Numbered from the stretch's first letter, positions 38,693 through 48,175 are shown. The stretch is 64,000 bases of DNA from Blastopirellula marina (GCF_002967765.1 NZ_PUHY01000005.1:248001-312000); one strand, 5' to 3'. A program made the numbers and translations. The notes: generated by a model not told the origin, from the letters alone.

Positions 38693-41067
38693 CGATCGGT
38701 ATCTTGTTTTAGCTGGTCACGCCGCGAGCTCACGTACGCTTTGTCTTCATCACTTAGGCGATCCAGTGCGAGATCGAACGGCTGTCCGTCGGCGCGTACA
38801 ATGCGTATCGTCCCTTCCGAGACACTTACGAGCGAGGCCTGAATGGTTCGTCCCGTTTCACGATCGGTCCACGTTCGCATGGCTGGCGGCTTCGGTTCCT
38901 CAGATTTGCTAGACCAAGGTGTTGGATCAGCATTCGCCGCCGAGGGTGTTTTAGGAGCAGGATCGACCACACGAATCGTCATGGGAAACTCAACTTCCCG
39001 CTCGCCTGCTTTCAGTAGGATGGTGAGCCGATCAGTCGATGCCTTGAACTCAGTCGGTACTTCCCACTGAATCAAACCCGAATCGCTGACTTTCAAGCCA
39101 CGGAAAGCACTAGGATTAACCCGGCGAATCGTGATCGGCTCGACCTTCGAGCGAAACTCGAGCTGGTACTCAAGCGTCGTTCCGCGGACCGCCACAATGG
39201 GAGTAGGGTCGACAACGTACAAATAGTTGTAATCGGTCTTTTCCCAGATCTGCTCCATATCGAAAGCCCGAAACACGATTCGCCCTCCACTGTGAGGCAA
39301 CGTCACGATCGTGTCGAGATCAGGGATCCATTGAATGCGTTGATCATCGGCGAGTCGTGTTTCCCGCCACTTGTTCATGAACGATTCTTTCGGCAACGTC
39401 AGATCAAGATCTTTCAAAGATGTGAACGGATCCTCGTCGCCGTCGACAAAGAACTTCACATACGCGGGACAAAGATCGAGTGGAGCCGCATCGTCGGAAC
39501 GCAAAAGCGCGGCCTTCAGACAGAAGTTGCCTTGCATCGCTGGAATCGGAATACCAGGAGTTCCGCTATGAAAGTTCGGCGTATACGTTGACGAGCGCAT
39601 CCCGAACTGTCGGCGGCCGAACGGATCGGGAATAATCAGCTGAATTCGATCACTCGAACTCCGCTCTAGTGTCAAGGTAGCTCGGCTCGGCTCGCATAGC
39701 AGTTGAAACGATTCCTGTGGACCGGTCACGCCAAACACTTGACCATTGGCCGCCGCTCGTATCTGCGGCTTTCGCCCCCAAGGTAAAGGAGAGCCACGCG
39801 ATCGCTTGCTTTCATAGGTAATTGGCATATCGAGCGGCTGCAGTGTCTGGGCGTTCCACAATGATGGTTCCGCTTCTTGCTCGCCCGATTGCTTGACGAC
39901 TAACAACGGGCCGTCAGCTGCGGAACCCATCGATACTTCTAAAACCTGTTCATCGGCGGCCAGGCTGACTTCCGCTTCTTTCGTGAGTGAAGCGAGATCC
40001 CAACGCTCGAGCGTATACGGATTTGGCGAGATGATTAGCTTGTCTTTCCCTGCGGCGAAGCGGACGACTTCGCTTTCGACCAGGATCTCGCCCCGCTGCT
40101 TCCGCTGATCGACATCGATGACGAAAAGTTTTCGCGTGGTGGGTACATATGCAATCAAGCTTCGTCCGTTCTCTCCCCAGCAGATTTCTTCGATCTCGCC
40201 TGGCAACTGAACGACCTGCTCGCCGGTCCGTTTCGGTCGCTCGGCAATATCCGAAGGCAGCACGGCTCCTTCCGGGATGAAGTCGTTAAAACGCTTCACT
40301 CCCTTCTTCAGTCCGGCCGGTCTCGTGAGATCGAGCTTCGTAATCCAAAACTCGTCGTGGCCGTTGATCTTGATAAAGAAGTGACACGCATCTTCCAACT
40401 GTGATGGCTTTTGTGGGCGTGACTTGCGATTGAAGATTCGCCCTGAGATCATCCGATCGTCATGCGTAAGATGAACCACATCGCCTTGCCTGACGAGGTC
40501 GAAGGTATGCTCCGTGTCGAACCCCGCTCGGCCGGGCCCCTGGAACGACACTTCCCAAGACCCATCAACGGCACGAACGCCAATCGAGTCGATGCGTCCC
40601 CCCGTCGTGCTCGAAGGTACGATCATTCGCAGGGAGACTTGAAAGTTGCCGTACAGCGCGTTTTTGTTCGTGATCCAGAACTTGTTCTGCATGAACTGGG
40701 TGAACTTCTGGTCAGCTTCGGGAAGCTGCTCTTTCACAAAATGCAGTCCCCGCTTCTCATCTTCCGTGATCTCGAAACCGACCGGCACTTGCGTAAGTTC
40801 GACTCCAGAAAGTGGTACCCAGTCGGAAGGGAGCAGAGTATGAATTGTTTCGCTGGGCGGTTGGTTGGTTTGGGGCGGCGTCGTGGTGCCCACGTTCTCG
40901 TCCGCCACGGGTGAAGGATCCACTGGGGAGGTCACTTCGCCAGAAGGGGCTTGATTGCCACCTTCAGGCACCGCAGGCGCCGCGCTGGTCAGAAGCATCC
41001 ACAACACGACGGTAGTCGTTGCAGATGCCAAGACGGCAACGAGGATTATGACACCGAGACGTTTCAC
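38689..41067 (-). CDS. SHD1-domain membrane-anchored protein (second paralogue)
   Basis: 792 residues with the same architecture as the gene it overlaps. It has an N-terminal hydrophobic anchor (VIILVAVLASATTTVVLWMLL, no lipobox Cys) and a Pro/Thr-rich linker. A lectin-like domain (about 95-245) and propeller-like repeats (about 270-400, with IEEICWGENGRSLIAYVPTTRKLFVIDV) follow. A C-terminal SHD1 domain (MRTWTDRETGRTIQASLVSV, ADGQPFDLALDRLSDEDKAYV) closes it. It is the first gene of the two-gene operon. One member is a lipoprotein and the other is held by a helix, suggesting a pair working on the same membrane face. The function is unknown. Confidence 0.8.
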   Translation of the reverse strand: MKRLGVIILVAVLASATTTVVLWMLLTSAAPAVPEGGNQAPSGEVTSPVDPSPVADENVGTTTPPQTNQPPSETIHTLLPSDWVPLSGVELTQVPVGFEITEDEKRGLHFVKEQLPEADQKFTQFMQNKFWITNKNALYGNFQVSLRMIVPSSTTGGRIDSIGVRAVDGSWEVSFQGPGRAGFDTEHTFDLVRQGDVVHLTHDDRMISGRIFNRKSRPQKPSQLEDACHFFIKINGHDEFWITKLDLTRPAGLKKGVKRFNDFIPEGAVLPSDIAERPKRTGEQVVQLPGEIEEICWGENGRSLIAYVPTTRKLFVIDVDQRKQRGEILVESEVVRFAAGKDKLIISPNPYTLERWDLASLTKEAEVSLAADEQVLEVSMGSAADGPLLVVKQSGEQEAEPSLWNAQTLQPLDMPITYESKRSRGSPLPWGRKPQIRAAANGQVFGVTGPQESFQLLCEPSRATLTLERSSSDRIQLIIPDPFGRRQFGMRSSTYTPNFHSGTPGIPIPAMQGNFCLKAALLRSDDAAPLDLCPAYVKFFVDGDEDPFTSLKDLDLTLPKESFMNKWRETRLADDQRIQWIPDLDTIVTLPHSGGRIVFRAFDMEQIWEKTDYNYLYVVDPTPIVAVRGTTLEYQLEFRSKVEPITIRRVNPSAFRGLKVSDSGLIQWEVPTEFKASTDRLTILLKAGEREVEFPMTIRVVDPAPKTPSAANADPTPWSSKSEEPKPPAMRTWTDRETGRTIQASLVSVSEGTIRIVRADGQPFDLALDRLSDEDKAYVSSRRDQLKQDTDR

Positions 41068-41235
41068 AGCTGACCGACGTTTTGAGAGAGTGAAGAAGAG
41101 ATGCTTGGTAAGGGAGCATCTGTTCGACCTTATTCGCTTGCCCGGTCAAATGGACGCACCCTGCTATCGGGTTGTCTCAGGCTAATGCGGTCGGACCGCA
41201 GATTCAAGTAGTTACGCTATTTTTTCATTGAGTGA

Positions 41236-41709
41236 TTAGCATAACCCTTCGACGTATCGCTTTAGTCCGTCGCCAAACAGTTGCTGCCAACCTTCCTGAA
41301 TCGAGGCAATCGTCTTCTCGTCGACCGAACCATGGTGCGAGTCGACCAGTTGTAACTCGCTGCCATGATCTGTGACAACGACGCTCAAGATCAACAAATT
41401 CGTCGATGGCCCGCCGTAATCTGCGGCCAGATAGCCAGCGAGATAGATCTTTTTGGATTGCGGGAAATAGGCCTGAACGGCGTACCATTGCAAAAAGCTG
41501 CCGTCCAAGGAAGTTTCGATCAAGCCTTGCCCGCCTGGGCTTAAATCGAAGGTCACGGTCGAATCGGCCGAGACCATCCGAAACTCGGCCAACCACCAGG
41601 CGTTCGTCTCTAAAGTCAGCGCCTGCCAAACTCGTTCAGGTGGCGCTTCGATCGGAATCGCCACGTCGAACTGGATACATCGGGCCGGTGAGACTTCAGA
41701 TGAATTCAT
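41236..41709 (-). CDS. SRPBCC (AHSA1-like) domain protein
   Basis: 157 residues from the ATG at 41709, supported by AGGAG ten bases upstream; a start at 41760 is less likely. The sequence fits the helix-grip fold of the AHSA1/START superfamily: FDVAIPIEAPPERVWQALTLETNAWW near the N-terminus, TVTFDLSPGGQGLIETS in the middle and a long closing helix IQEGWQQLFGDGLKRYVEG. Such proteins bind hydrophobic ligands or act as co-chaperones; none can be specified. It sits 60 bp downstream of the DUF1080-like gene on the same strand. Confidence 0.8.
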   Translation of the reverse strand: MNSSEVSPARCIQFDVAIPIEAPPERVWQALTLETNAWWLAEFRMVSADSTVTFDLSPGGQGLIETSLDGSFLQWYAVQAYFPQSKKIYLAGYLAADYGGPSTNLLILSVVVTDHGSELQLVDSHHGSVDEKTIASIQEGWQQLFGDGLKRYVEGLC

Positions 41710-41769
41710 CGGACTGGTCTCCTGCGAGCGGTTAAACGCTTCTTCGGGCACCTGGCCCAAGCGATATCG

Positions 41770-42447
41770 TTACTTCTTTGGTTCGGCAGCCCACAACGCG
41801 ATGTTGCGGAACTCCCCTCCTTCACCCCGAGCAACGAAGCCGACTCGTCCCTTCTGATCAGCGAAGCGGGCATGTTCGGCCTCCAATGTATGATCATCGA
41901 TCCGTGCGACCCAGCGATCGCTGCAGACTTCGACAACCACTTGGTGCCAGGCGTTCCGATCGAGATCGACTTTGATCCGTGTTAGTTCTTCGCGTCGAGT
42001 TTCCTTGGCGATGCCACTCATTTTTTGAATCCAAATCGCCTTCGGCGTGATCAACACACGCCCCAAGTGAAGATTCGGTTTGTTGATATCGCGACAAACG
42101 AAGCCAACTTGCGGTGAGTCTCCCATTTTGAACTCGGCGGTCAAAACCAGATCGCTCAACTCAACTACATGTTCGCAAACGGCTTCGTGTCCGTTCGGAC
42201 GTTTCTCGCTCGGCCCTTCCTGCTTTGCGTATGCTACGCCATCAGCAATACTCCACTCGCCAATGCCGGCCCGCCAACCGTGCGATCCCGGCTTCCCCTT
42301 TCGCCCGAACGCTTCCGGCTGATCAAATTTCTCGAAGCTGATTAACTTGGTCGGTGTGCAAAGCGTGGTCTCAGGTGGAGTGATCTCGTCCGCTTCGACA
42401 GATGGTACAAGAATGCAAACTGCCAGAATTGCCAGCAAACGCTTCAT
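41770..42447 (-). CDS. DUF1080-like (3-keto-disaccharide hydrolase/LamG) secreted protein
   Basis: 225 residues from the ATG at 42447, which has AAGG nine bases upstream and opens a signal peptide (KRLLAILAVCILVPSVEA). The longer reading from 42636 is rejected. The rest is a concanavalin-like jelly roll (GEWSIADGVAYAKQEGPSEK, ELSDLVLTAEFKMGDSPQVGFVCRD, RNAWHQVVVEVCSDRWVARIDD, GRVGFVARGEGGEFRNIALW). This matches the DUF1080 family, which is common in Planctomycetes; some members hydrolyse 3-keto sugars. The catalytic status of this one is unknown. Confidence 0.78.
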   Translation of the reverse strand: MKRLLAILAVCILVPSVEADEITPPETTLCTPTKLISFEKFDQPEAFGRKGKPGSHGWRAGIGEWSIADGVAYAKQEGPSEKRPNGHEAVCEHVVELSDLVLTAEFKMGDSPQVGFVCRDINKPNLHLGRVLITPKAIWIQKMSGIAKETRREELTRIKVDLDRNAWHQVVVEVCSDRWVARIDDHTLEAEHARFADQKGRVGFVARGEGGEFRNIALWAAEPKK

Positions 42448-42556
42448 GGTGGGGACCTTGATAGGAAGGGATGGGAAAAGGGAGGTGCGTTGTATGTTCA
42501 GCATACTCATCTTGTTACCGGCAAGCGACAAGATCCTACCGTAGGAGTAACTCGGC

Positions 42557-43177
42557 TTACGATCGATCCGCCAGTTTCGTGAGTCCGAGTTGTTCGACCC
42601 ACCAGCCTGGTTTACTAAGGGGACGATCGGTTTCAAATTGCTGCGAAAAGGTGACTAGCGTCTGCCAGGCACTATCGAAGTCGCCCAGCAGATAAAAAAT
42701 CTGAGCATTAAGCGACCGCATTTGATCGAACCAGCGATGCTCACGATAGGCGGCGACGCTATCAATGGCATTTAAGTCGCGGCTCAGTGCTTCGATGGCG
42801 ACGCTCAGCTGGGGCGCTACTTCATCGACATTGCCTGGTTCGCACGTCCAGACGTCAGGGACATCAGCAACTAACGTCTCTAGTCGAGCACGCATCCCGC
42901 GCGCATCGCATTCGTACTCTTTTGGTTTTTCCGAAACGGTGTTGTCTGTCAACTTGCAAACCGCATCGAAAGCCAATCCCACGTTTATGTAGAACGAGAG
43001 CGAAAGCGCCGTCGAACCATGACTGACTTGTAAGTTAACAACTTGCACGACATCACCCAGCCGACGGTGATAATTGGCGGAAGACTTTTTGAAGCCAAGC
43101 GGCTTTAAAACCGGCGTCACCGATCGCCGCATCAGTTCGTTAAAAGCGGTGCGTGATGCTGAGTTGTTTGCGGCCAT
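42557..43177 (-). CDS. DUF4304-type protein
   Basis: 206 residues from MAANNSASRTAFNELMRRSVTPVLKPLGFKKS. The pattern of an early helix, then SSANYHRRLGDVVQVVNLQVSH and a strand SLSFYINVGLAF is the DUF4304 core. The C-terminal half (DFDSAWQTLVTFSQQFETDRPL) is helical. Longer in-frame starts up to 43405 run through low-quality sequence in the divergent promoter region and are rejected. The function is unknown. It is divergent from the A2M-MshEN gene. Confidence 0.72.
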   Translation of the reverse strand: MAANNSASRTAFNELMRRSVTPVLKPLGFKKSSANYHRRLGDVVQVVNLQVSHGSTALSLSFYINVGLAFDAVCKLTDNTVSEKPKEYECDARGMRARLETLVADVPDVWTCEPGNVDEVAPQLSVAIEALSRDLNAIDSVAAYREHRWFDQMRSLNAQIFYLLGDFDSAWQTLVTFSQQFETDRPLSKPGWWVEQLGLTKLADRS

Positions 43178-43392
43178 TTCACGGGTGATGGGTAAGGTGA
43201 AGATTGGGTGAAAGCTTCGATTATCCTTTCTGCACCCGCGCGAAACAATTACGCCGCCGAGAATCTTGACCCGTTTCGCGCCACGCTGGGGCATCGTCGC
43301 TATGATAAATTCGGCCGCTGGGTGATGCGTGCTTGTCAGACCCGCCGCGGCTCTAGGAACAGAGAACACAATTTGGCGGTGGGAGGAACCCA

Positions 43393-46300
43393 ATGCGCGA
43401 GGCAATCGGAACGTCGCCTGCGGGCGAAAGTCGTCGTAGTCATTCTCGAAGTGGTATCCGTGTTGGTCCCCGTTTTCTGTTTCTCGATCGCGAGAGGGCC
43501 GAGCCGGCCTGGATGAAGCAAGTGATCGAAGCCCATCCTGAGTTGGCAGCTTCGCCCCGCCAACGGTGCACTATTCCGCTTCCCAGCGAAGCGACGATCG
43601 CGATAGGTAGCCAACGCTTCCAAGCGGCGGTAGATCCTTGTGTCTCGCTGCGCTGCGTCACGGTCGATCGCGATCTTTATCGACACCGGACCGACATCGT
43701 CCATGTACTAGTCGTTGATTTGGATCGTCCCGGCCAGCTTGTTCCTATCGCAATTCGCTCTACCAATTCGGCACTCGAAGCCCAGATGGTGCAGCTTGAC
43801 GAAAATGGTCTCGGTCTGGCACGCGTCGGTGATCTTCCAATCGGGCAGTATGAAATCACCTTTACTGATGGTGGTTATCAAGGGCCTGTTTGTTCCTTTC
43901 GAGTGGCCGGATTCGAGCTTGCTCCGTTGGTGGCAACATTAACGCACCAGCAGTTATCAGGTCGCAAACTCAGCGTGAAGCTGAATCTGCAACGATTTGA
44001 TAAGCCGTTCACTGGCACCGTACGTATCGATTTGCTGGATGAGGGAGAGCGAGTCGATTGCCGCTTGGCGGAAGCCAGGGATGGTATCGCCTTCGCCGCG
44101 GTCGAACTGGTTGGCGAAGGTCCCCATTCGCTGGAGATTCATGTCCGCAATGAAGCCGACGCCACAGCTATTATTCCCCTGCAGGGAAGCCGTCGCGAAG
44201 AACGCGTTGCGACCACGTTATCCCGCTGTGGACCGACCTACGTGGCGTCGATGATGCCATACACAGGTTCGCAGTGTGTCCGTGGTTTGCATATCGTGCA
44301 AATGGGCAAGCAAAGTGCTCCGATTTGGCTTACCGGGATTGGGCAGCGGAAGGTAAAGCTGGAAGTACAAAAGCAAGTCGAAGATTGCTGTGCGGTAGTC
44401 CGTCGGTTTAAACCTCCTCAGAACCATGACGAAGAAAGGACCGAGCTCACACATCAAGTGCATCGCTTGGGGGATTTGGCGGCTGGAGATGTCGTCGAGA
44501 TCGAAGCTCCTTCTCCGGCCGGCGTGATTTCGCTGGGAGGCTTTGTCGACGGCTTATCGTGGGAGGCGACTGCCGTGGCGATTTCTCCTGGTGAGCTATC
44601 CACGCAGATCAAACTGCAGCAGTCCGACTCGCTAATCGACAGCACATCGGCAATTCAAGCAGGCAAATCGCTGACATTACGTGTCCAAGCGGATGCGGCG
44701 ATCGACGGCAGTGTGGCCGTACTCGTGAAAGATGCGCGCCTGGCATCGAGCCAGCGACCTGAGCAAGAGTTAGCCAAGCAACTGAAGACGGCCTCCGAAG
44801 ATAGCCATCCTGGTCCCGTCTGGATCGACGACATCAGCACCCGCTTTTTCGAGAGTAGTATCTCGTACGTCAGGCCGATGCACTACCCACCACTTTCTGA
44901 CGAGGTACTCCAGCAACTTCGCAATCAGGGGACGCTCTCTTCTCAGCAGATCGCTGATCTTCAAGACATGCAGCTCAAGCCGGACGACCTTTGGCTGGCG
45001 ATCACATTACGTGGGTATGCCGACGCCACGACCTTGGCTCGTGCGGTCGCTGAAGTCCACCATTGGGAATACGTCGATTTTGACGAATTCAATCTTCCCA
45101 GCGAAATTGCTCTCCAATGCCCCGAGTCGGTCGCCCGCGAGAACTTGGTCTTTCCCATCGCAGAAACGGATGGCGAACTGACCTTTGTGATGGCCGATCC
45201 GTTCGATCTGGAAACGATTGACAAACTACGTTTCATTCTCAATCGACGCATTCGCTGCGCGATCAGTACGGTTGAGCAGATTGCAGAAGCCATCAACGAA
45301 AACTATGGGCAAGTTGCCTACGAATATGCCGAAACGATGTTGCAGGAGTTTACGGATACGGCCATCGATTTCACCGACACCGCCGATTTGTTGGCCGATT
45401 CGATGCCGATCGATCGCGAGGAGCCATCGCCTTCGGCAAACATCCATGAACCAAGCTACACCCTGCTATGTGACATCATTCCGCTGAAAGAGGGTGTCGC
45501 CGAGATCGAAGTCCTTTTGCCCGACGAGCCTGGACACTATACGGTCGAGACCTTCGCTGTGAGCCAATTGGATTGGCAGCAACAAACGCTTCATTTTGAA
45601 TCCACTGCCGACCCGTACGTAAAACTACAACTGCCTGAGGTTATCTTCCGCGACGATTCGGCCATGGGAAGATTCGTCGCCCGGACCTCGTCCCCCTTCA
45701 TGTCAGTTCGCCTGCGGCATGAGGGGAAACCAGTGCTGCTGCGAGATATCCGCAACCACTATCAGCCGTTGGAAAATGAGTATCTGGAAGCAAACGACGT
45801 CGAGCTGGCCTTCGAGGTCATGCCGGGGACCTACCAGGCCGAGGTGATCGATCGTGTGACTGGACGCGTTGCGAGCGTTACTAAGCAGGTTAGCCTGCTC
45901 GGCGAGTTCACCGAACGGTGTCGCGTATCGCAGCTGCTCATGCCGGGGGAGGCGGTCGAAGTCAACGACGTGATCGGACGAATCCGTCTGGCCCTCAATC
46001 CGAAACGAACCCGCTTTCGCGTCGCTCAGGCCACCGCGAACTACGAGCATCTGTGCTGCGAGCAGACGGCAGCCAAATTATTCGCCGCCTTGGTTTGTCT
46101 ATCCCTGGCGGAACCGGGGTCCCCCGCCTGTACTGCGGCGGTTCAATCGGCCCAGGCTGGCGTTCGCCGATTGCGCTCGATGTGGTCGCGTGTGAAAGGG
46201 TTTTATGCTTATCCTAATGGAATGATTTTTCCTGAGCTCGGCGTCATGGCGGCCGAGCATCTCATGAAGAAGCAATTTATCAACGGTTGCTTGAACGAAG

Positions 46301-47238
46301 TGCCGGAGGTGACACCCATTCTGGCCGAGATCGATGAGCTGCTGGCAGGTGCCATGCAATTCTATCGAATCAAAGTGGAGGACGGCCCGCTGCGAAATTG
46401 TTGGGATGCTTACGTGATGCTGCGAAGTCCCCACTGCACAAACATTGATAGAATCGTGGAGTTCGCTCGCCGAAAGATAAATGTCCGTAGGTTACGTTTG
46501 TCGGTTTATCACCGTGCCGAGTTAGCTTATGCCGCCGCTTGCCTTTTGCGTGTTGGCAACGCGGAAGATGTTGCTACGGCACTGCCGGTTGCGAATCAGC
46601 TGTTCGAGCAAGTCGAAGCCAGCGGCATGCTTTACTCCACGGTCGATTCCACCGGACTGCTGATTCTCATGCAAGAGTTGTCACATCGCGGGCTCTACCA
46701 ATCAGACTCGAGTCTGATCGTCAACGGCCAGACACAAACCGTCGTGGACGTGTTGGCCAGCGACCAACCGATTCAATCGCTCGTGGCTGGCGCGGATCCC
46801 GTCTCGGTCGAGCTAATCAGGTGGCGATACACCAATTGGACTTCGTCCAACGCTACCGTTCCGATGAAGGTGACTCTGCAGCACTTGAGACGCCACCGGC
46901 ATCGCTTTCACGAAGGGGAATCGATTGCGCTGAACATCATGCTCCCTGACGGTTATCGCGTCGGAGATCTCCTTTGGATCGCACTGCCCCCCTGCCTGTC
47001 CCGTCTGGAAGGAGGTGGTCAGGTCAAACAGTTCACCCTCGACCTCGAAGGCCAACCGTCTGTATCAATCCGCCTGGCTGCGACTTCCTTATCAGCAACA
47101 CCGTGGCAAGCGAGTAAACCACAGCATTTCCTCGTTTGCCTGCGAAACATGTACGACGAAGATCGCATCGGTAACCTTGGTCCTATCCCGGTTCATGTCG
47201 AACCAAGAAATACGAACAGACTCACCACCAACGAATAG
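43393..47238 (+). CDS. Alpha-2-macroglobulin-like protein with an inserted MshEN (GspE/PilB N-terminal) domain
   Basis: 1,281 residues. GGGAGGA lies 6 bases before the ATG. No signal peptide or membrane span is visible. Residues about 90-210 resemble macroglobulin (MG) domains (YRHRTDIVHVLVVDLDRPGQ, GLARVGDLPIGQYEITFTDGGY). Residues about 496-640 are a T2SS/pilus-ATPase N-terminal domain (CPESVARENLVFPIAETDGEL, then FVMADPFDLETIDKLRFIL) followed by the EFTDTAIDFTDTADL linker. Residues about 695-790 match the A2M domain (EGVAEIEVLLPDEPGHYTVE). C888-C889-E890-Q891 matches the thioester motif C-x-E-Q. A helical region and a C-terminal MG-like domain follow. A2M proteins trap proteases by bait cleavage and thioester coupling, normally outside the cytoplasm. 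No ATPase motor domain is present. The function is not known. Confidence 0.82.
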   Translation: MREAIGTSPAGESRRSHSRSGIRVGPRFLFLDRERAEPAWMKQVIEAHPELAASPRQRCTIPLPSEATIAIGSQRFQAAVDPCVSLRCVTVDRDLYRHRTDIVHVLVVDLDRPGQLVPIAIRSTNSALEAQMVQLDENGLGLARVGDLPIGQYEITFTDGGYQGPVCSFRVAGFELAPLVATLTHQQLSGRKLSVKLNLQRFDKPFTGTVRIDLLDEGERVDCRLAEARDGIAFAAVELVGEGPHSLEIHVRNEADATAIIPLQGSRREERVATTLSRCGPTYVASMMPYTGSQCVRGLHIVQMGKQSAPIWLTGIGQRKVKLEVQKQVEDCCAVVRRFKPPQNHDEERTELTHQVHRLGDLAAGDVVEIEAPSPAGVISLGGFVDGLSWEATAVAISPGELSTQIKLQQSDSLIDSTSAIQAGKSLTLRVQADAAIDGSVAVLVKDARLASSQRPEQELAKQLKTASEDSHPGPVWIDDISTRFFESSISYVRPMHYPPLSDEVLQQLRNQGTLSSQQIADLQDMQLKPDDLWLAITLRGYADATTLARAVAEVHHWEYVDFDEFNLPSEIALQCPESVARENLVFPIAETDGELTFVMADPFDLETIDKLRFILNRRIRCAISTVEQIAEAINENYGQVAYEYAETMLQEFTDTAIDFTDTADLLADSMPIDREEPSPSANIHEPSYTLLCDIIPLKEGVAEIEVLLPDEPGHYTVETFAVSQLDWQQQTLHFESTADPYVKLQLPEVIFRDDSAMGRFVARTSSPFMSVRLRHEGKPVLLRDIRNHYQPLENEYLEANDVELAFEVMPGTYQAEVIDRVTGRVASVTKQVSLLGEFTERCRVSQLLMPGEAVEVNDVIGRIRLALNPKRTRFRVAQATANYEHLCCEQTAAKLFAALVCLSLAEPGSPACTAAVQSAQAGVRRLRSMWSRVKGFYAYPNGMIFPELGVMAAEHLMKKQFINGCLNEVPEVTPILAEIDELLAGAMQFYRIKVEDGPLRNCWDAYVMLRSPHCTNIDRIVEFARRKINVRRLRLSVYHRAELAYAAACLLRVGNAEDVATALPVANQLFEQVEASGMLYSTVDSTGLLILMQELSHRGLYQSDSSLIVNGQTQTVVDVLASDQPIQSLVAGADPVSVELIRWRYTNWTSSNATVPMKVTLQHLRRHRHRFHEGESIALNIMLPDGYRVGDLLWIALPPCLSRLEGGGQVKQFTLDLEGQPSVSIRLAATSLSATPWQASKPQHFLVCLRNMYDEDRIGNLGPIPVHVEPRNTNRLTTNE

Positions 47239-47411
47239 GATATGGAGCATCGTCCTGGATGTCGTCTCGAGTTCGGCCGCTTACCGAGCGTGGTGTGAAG
47301 ATTGCTTTGCCGTGCTGCAGGACGCAAATCAAGCGGCTAATTCGAACTAGTGAGAAGTACGTAATAAAACGCGAGGAGAGCTTTCGGCAATGACTGGTCG
47401 ACTTGGCACAT

Positions 47412-47765
47412 CTATTCTTCTTCGAACCTGGAAGCGACGCCCACTTCGCGTAGCATCCCCTGCAGTACGTCCACAAGCTCGGCGCGTTCCTGTCCCTGGG
47501 CCACGTGAAATGCAATCAGAATCTCGTGCGGTGCCAGGTAGATCGAAATGCTTTCCCGTTGCTCGTCGATGTGCTCGCCGTGGCAGATAGCCAATTCATC
47601 CGCCGTCTGTCGAATGACTCGCCAGTAATGGTTAGCCTTGATCTTCTGGACCAACCGTTCGAGCGTGTCTTGATCGACTGGCGGTGATATCTGGGCGATA
47701 AATTCGATACTCAAAATGCTGCCCGCCTCGCCTGAGGGTGAATGAGGTATGATCTGCGACTTCAC
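47412..47765 (-). CDS. Hypothetical protein, 117 aa, GTG start
   Basis: It begins with GTG at 47765, 11 bp after the preceding stop, and has no later ATG, so the GTG start is the only option consistent with the frame. The sequence is a mixed alpha/beta pattern (ILSIEFIAQISPPVDQDTLERLVQKI, ESISIYLAPHEILIAFHVAQG, ELVDVLQGMLREV) without cysteine clusters or a membrane segment; one CHGE is present. I do not recognise the family. It is the last gene of a three-gene unit behind the PstS-like gene. Confidence 0.6.
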   Translation of the reverse strand: MKSQIIPHSPSGEAGSILSIEFIAQISPPVDQDTLERLVQKIKANHYWRVIRQTADELAICHGEHIDEQRESISIYLAPHEILIAFHVAQGQERAELVDVLQGMLREVGVASRFEEE

Positions 47766-47776
47766 GTCGACATGAG

Positions 47777-48163
47777 CTAGGCCGCTGACGCAGTGATTTG
47801 GCCCAGGTGAAACATCACCACTCCCGCGATACTTGCCTGGGCGATGACGAATGCTTGGTCGTCGAGTTGGTTCTGCTGATATAGTCCAAGCAAGAAACCG
47901 ATTGCGACGGCATGAAAAAGCAGTACGTTGCGGCCATGCTCACCGTAAAAGGTCAAATCTTCACCCTCAAACTCGTTATCCAAGTAACGCCGAACAAACG
48001 TAAATTCGTTCCGGCCCCACTGGCTTACGTCCCCATGGTACGAGAAGCCGACGATCGCCGACTTGATCGCCAGATCATCTTCAGGGTTCGGCGACTCGAT
48101 TGAGTGTGCGGAGGCAATATCACGCACAAAATTGTCAACTAAAGTTTCCAGTTCTCGAAACAT
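47777..48163 (-). CDS. Hypothetical protein, 128 aa
   Basis: It starts with ATG 12 bp after the PstS-like stop. The N-terminal half is acidic (ELETLVDNFVRDIASAHSIESPNPEDDLAIKS). The second half holds a hydrophobic stretch (GRNVLLFHAVAIGFLLGLY) that may be a membrane span or a buried helix, and a second one near the end (IAGVVMFHLGQI). The family is not recognised. The operon link to a binding protein suggests an accessory role, which is inference. Confidence 0.6.
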   Translation of the reverse strand: MFRELETLVDNFVRDIASAHSIESPNPEDDLAIKSAIVGFSYHGDVSQWGRNEFTFVRRYLDNEFEGEDLTFYGEHGRNVLLFHAVAIGFLLGLYQQNQLDDQAFVIAQASIAGVVMFHLGQITASAA

Positions 48164-48175
48164 AGGCGCTCAACT

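Noticed and set aside
42448-42636. N-terminal extension of the DUF1080-like protein
   Set aside because: The signal peptide and ribosome site place the start at 42447; the extra 63 residues have no pattern.
43393-47238. A type II secretion or pilus ATPase gene
   Set aside because: Only the N-terminal MshEN-type domain is present; Walker A/B motifs of the motor are absent, and most of the protein is A2M-like.
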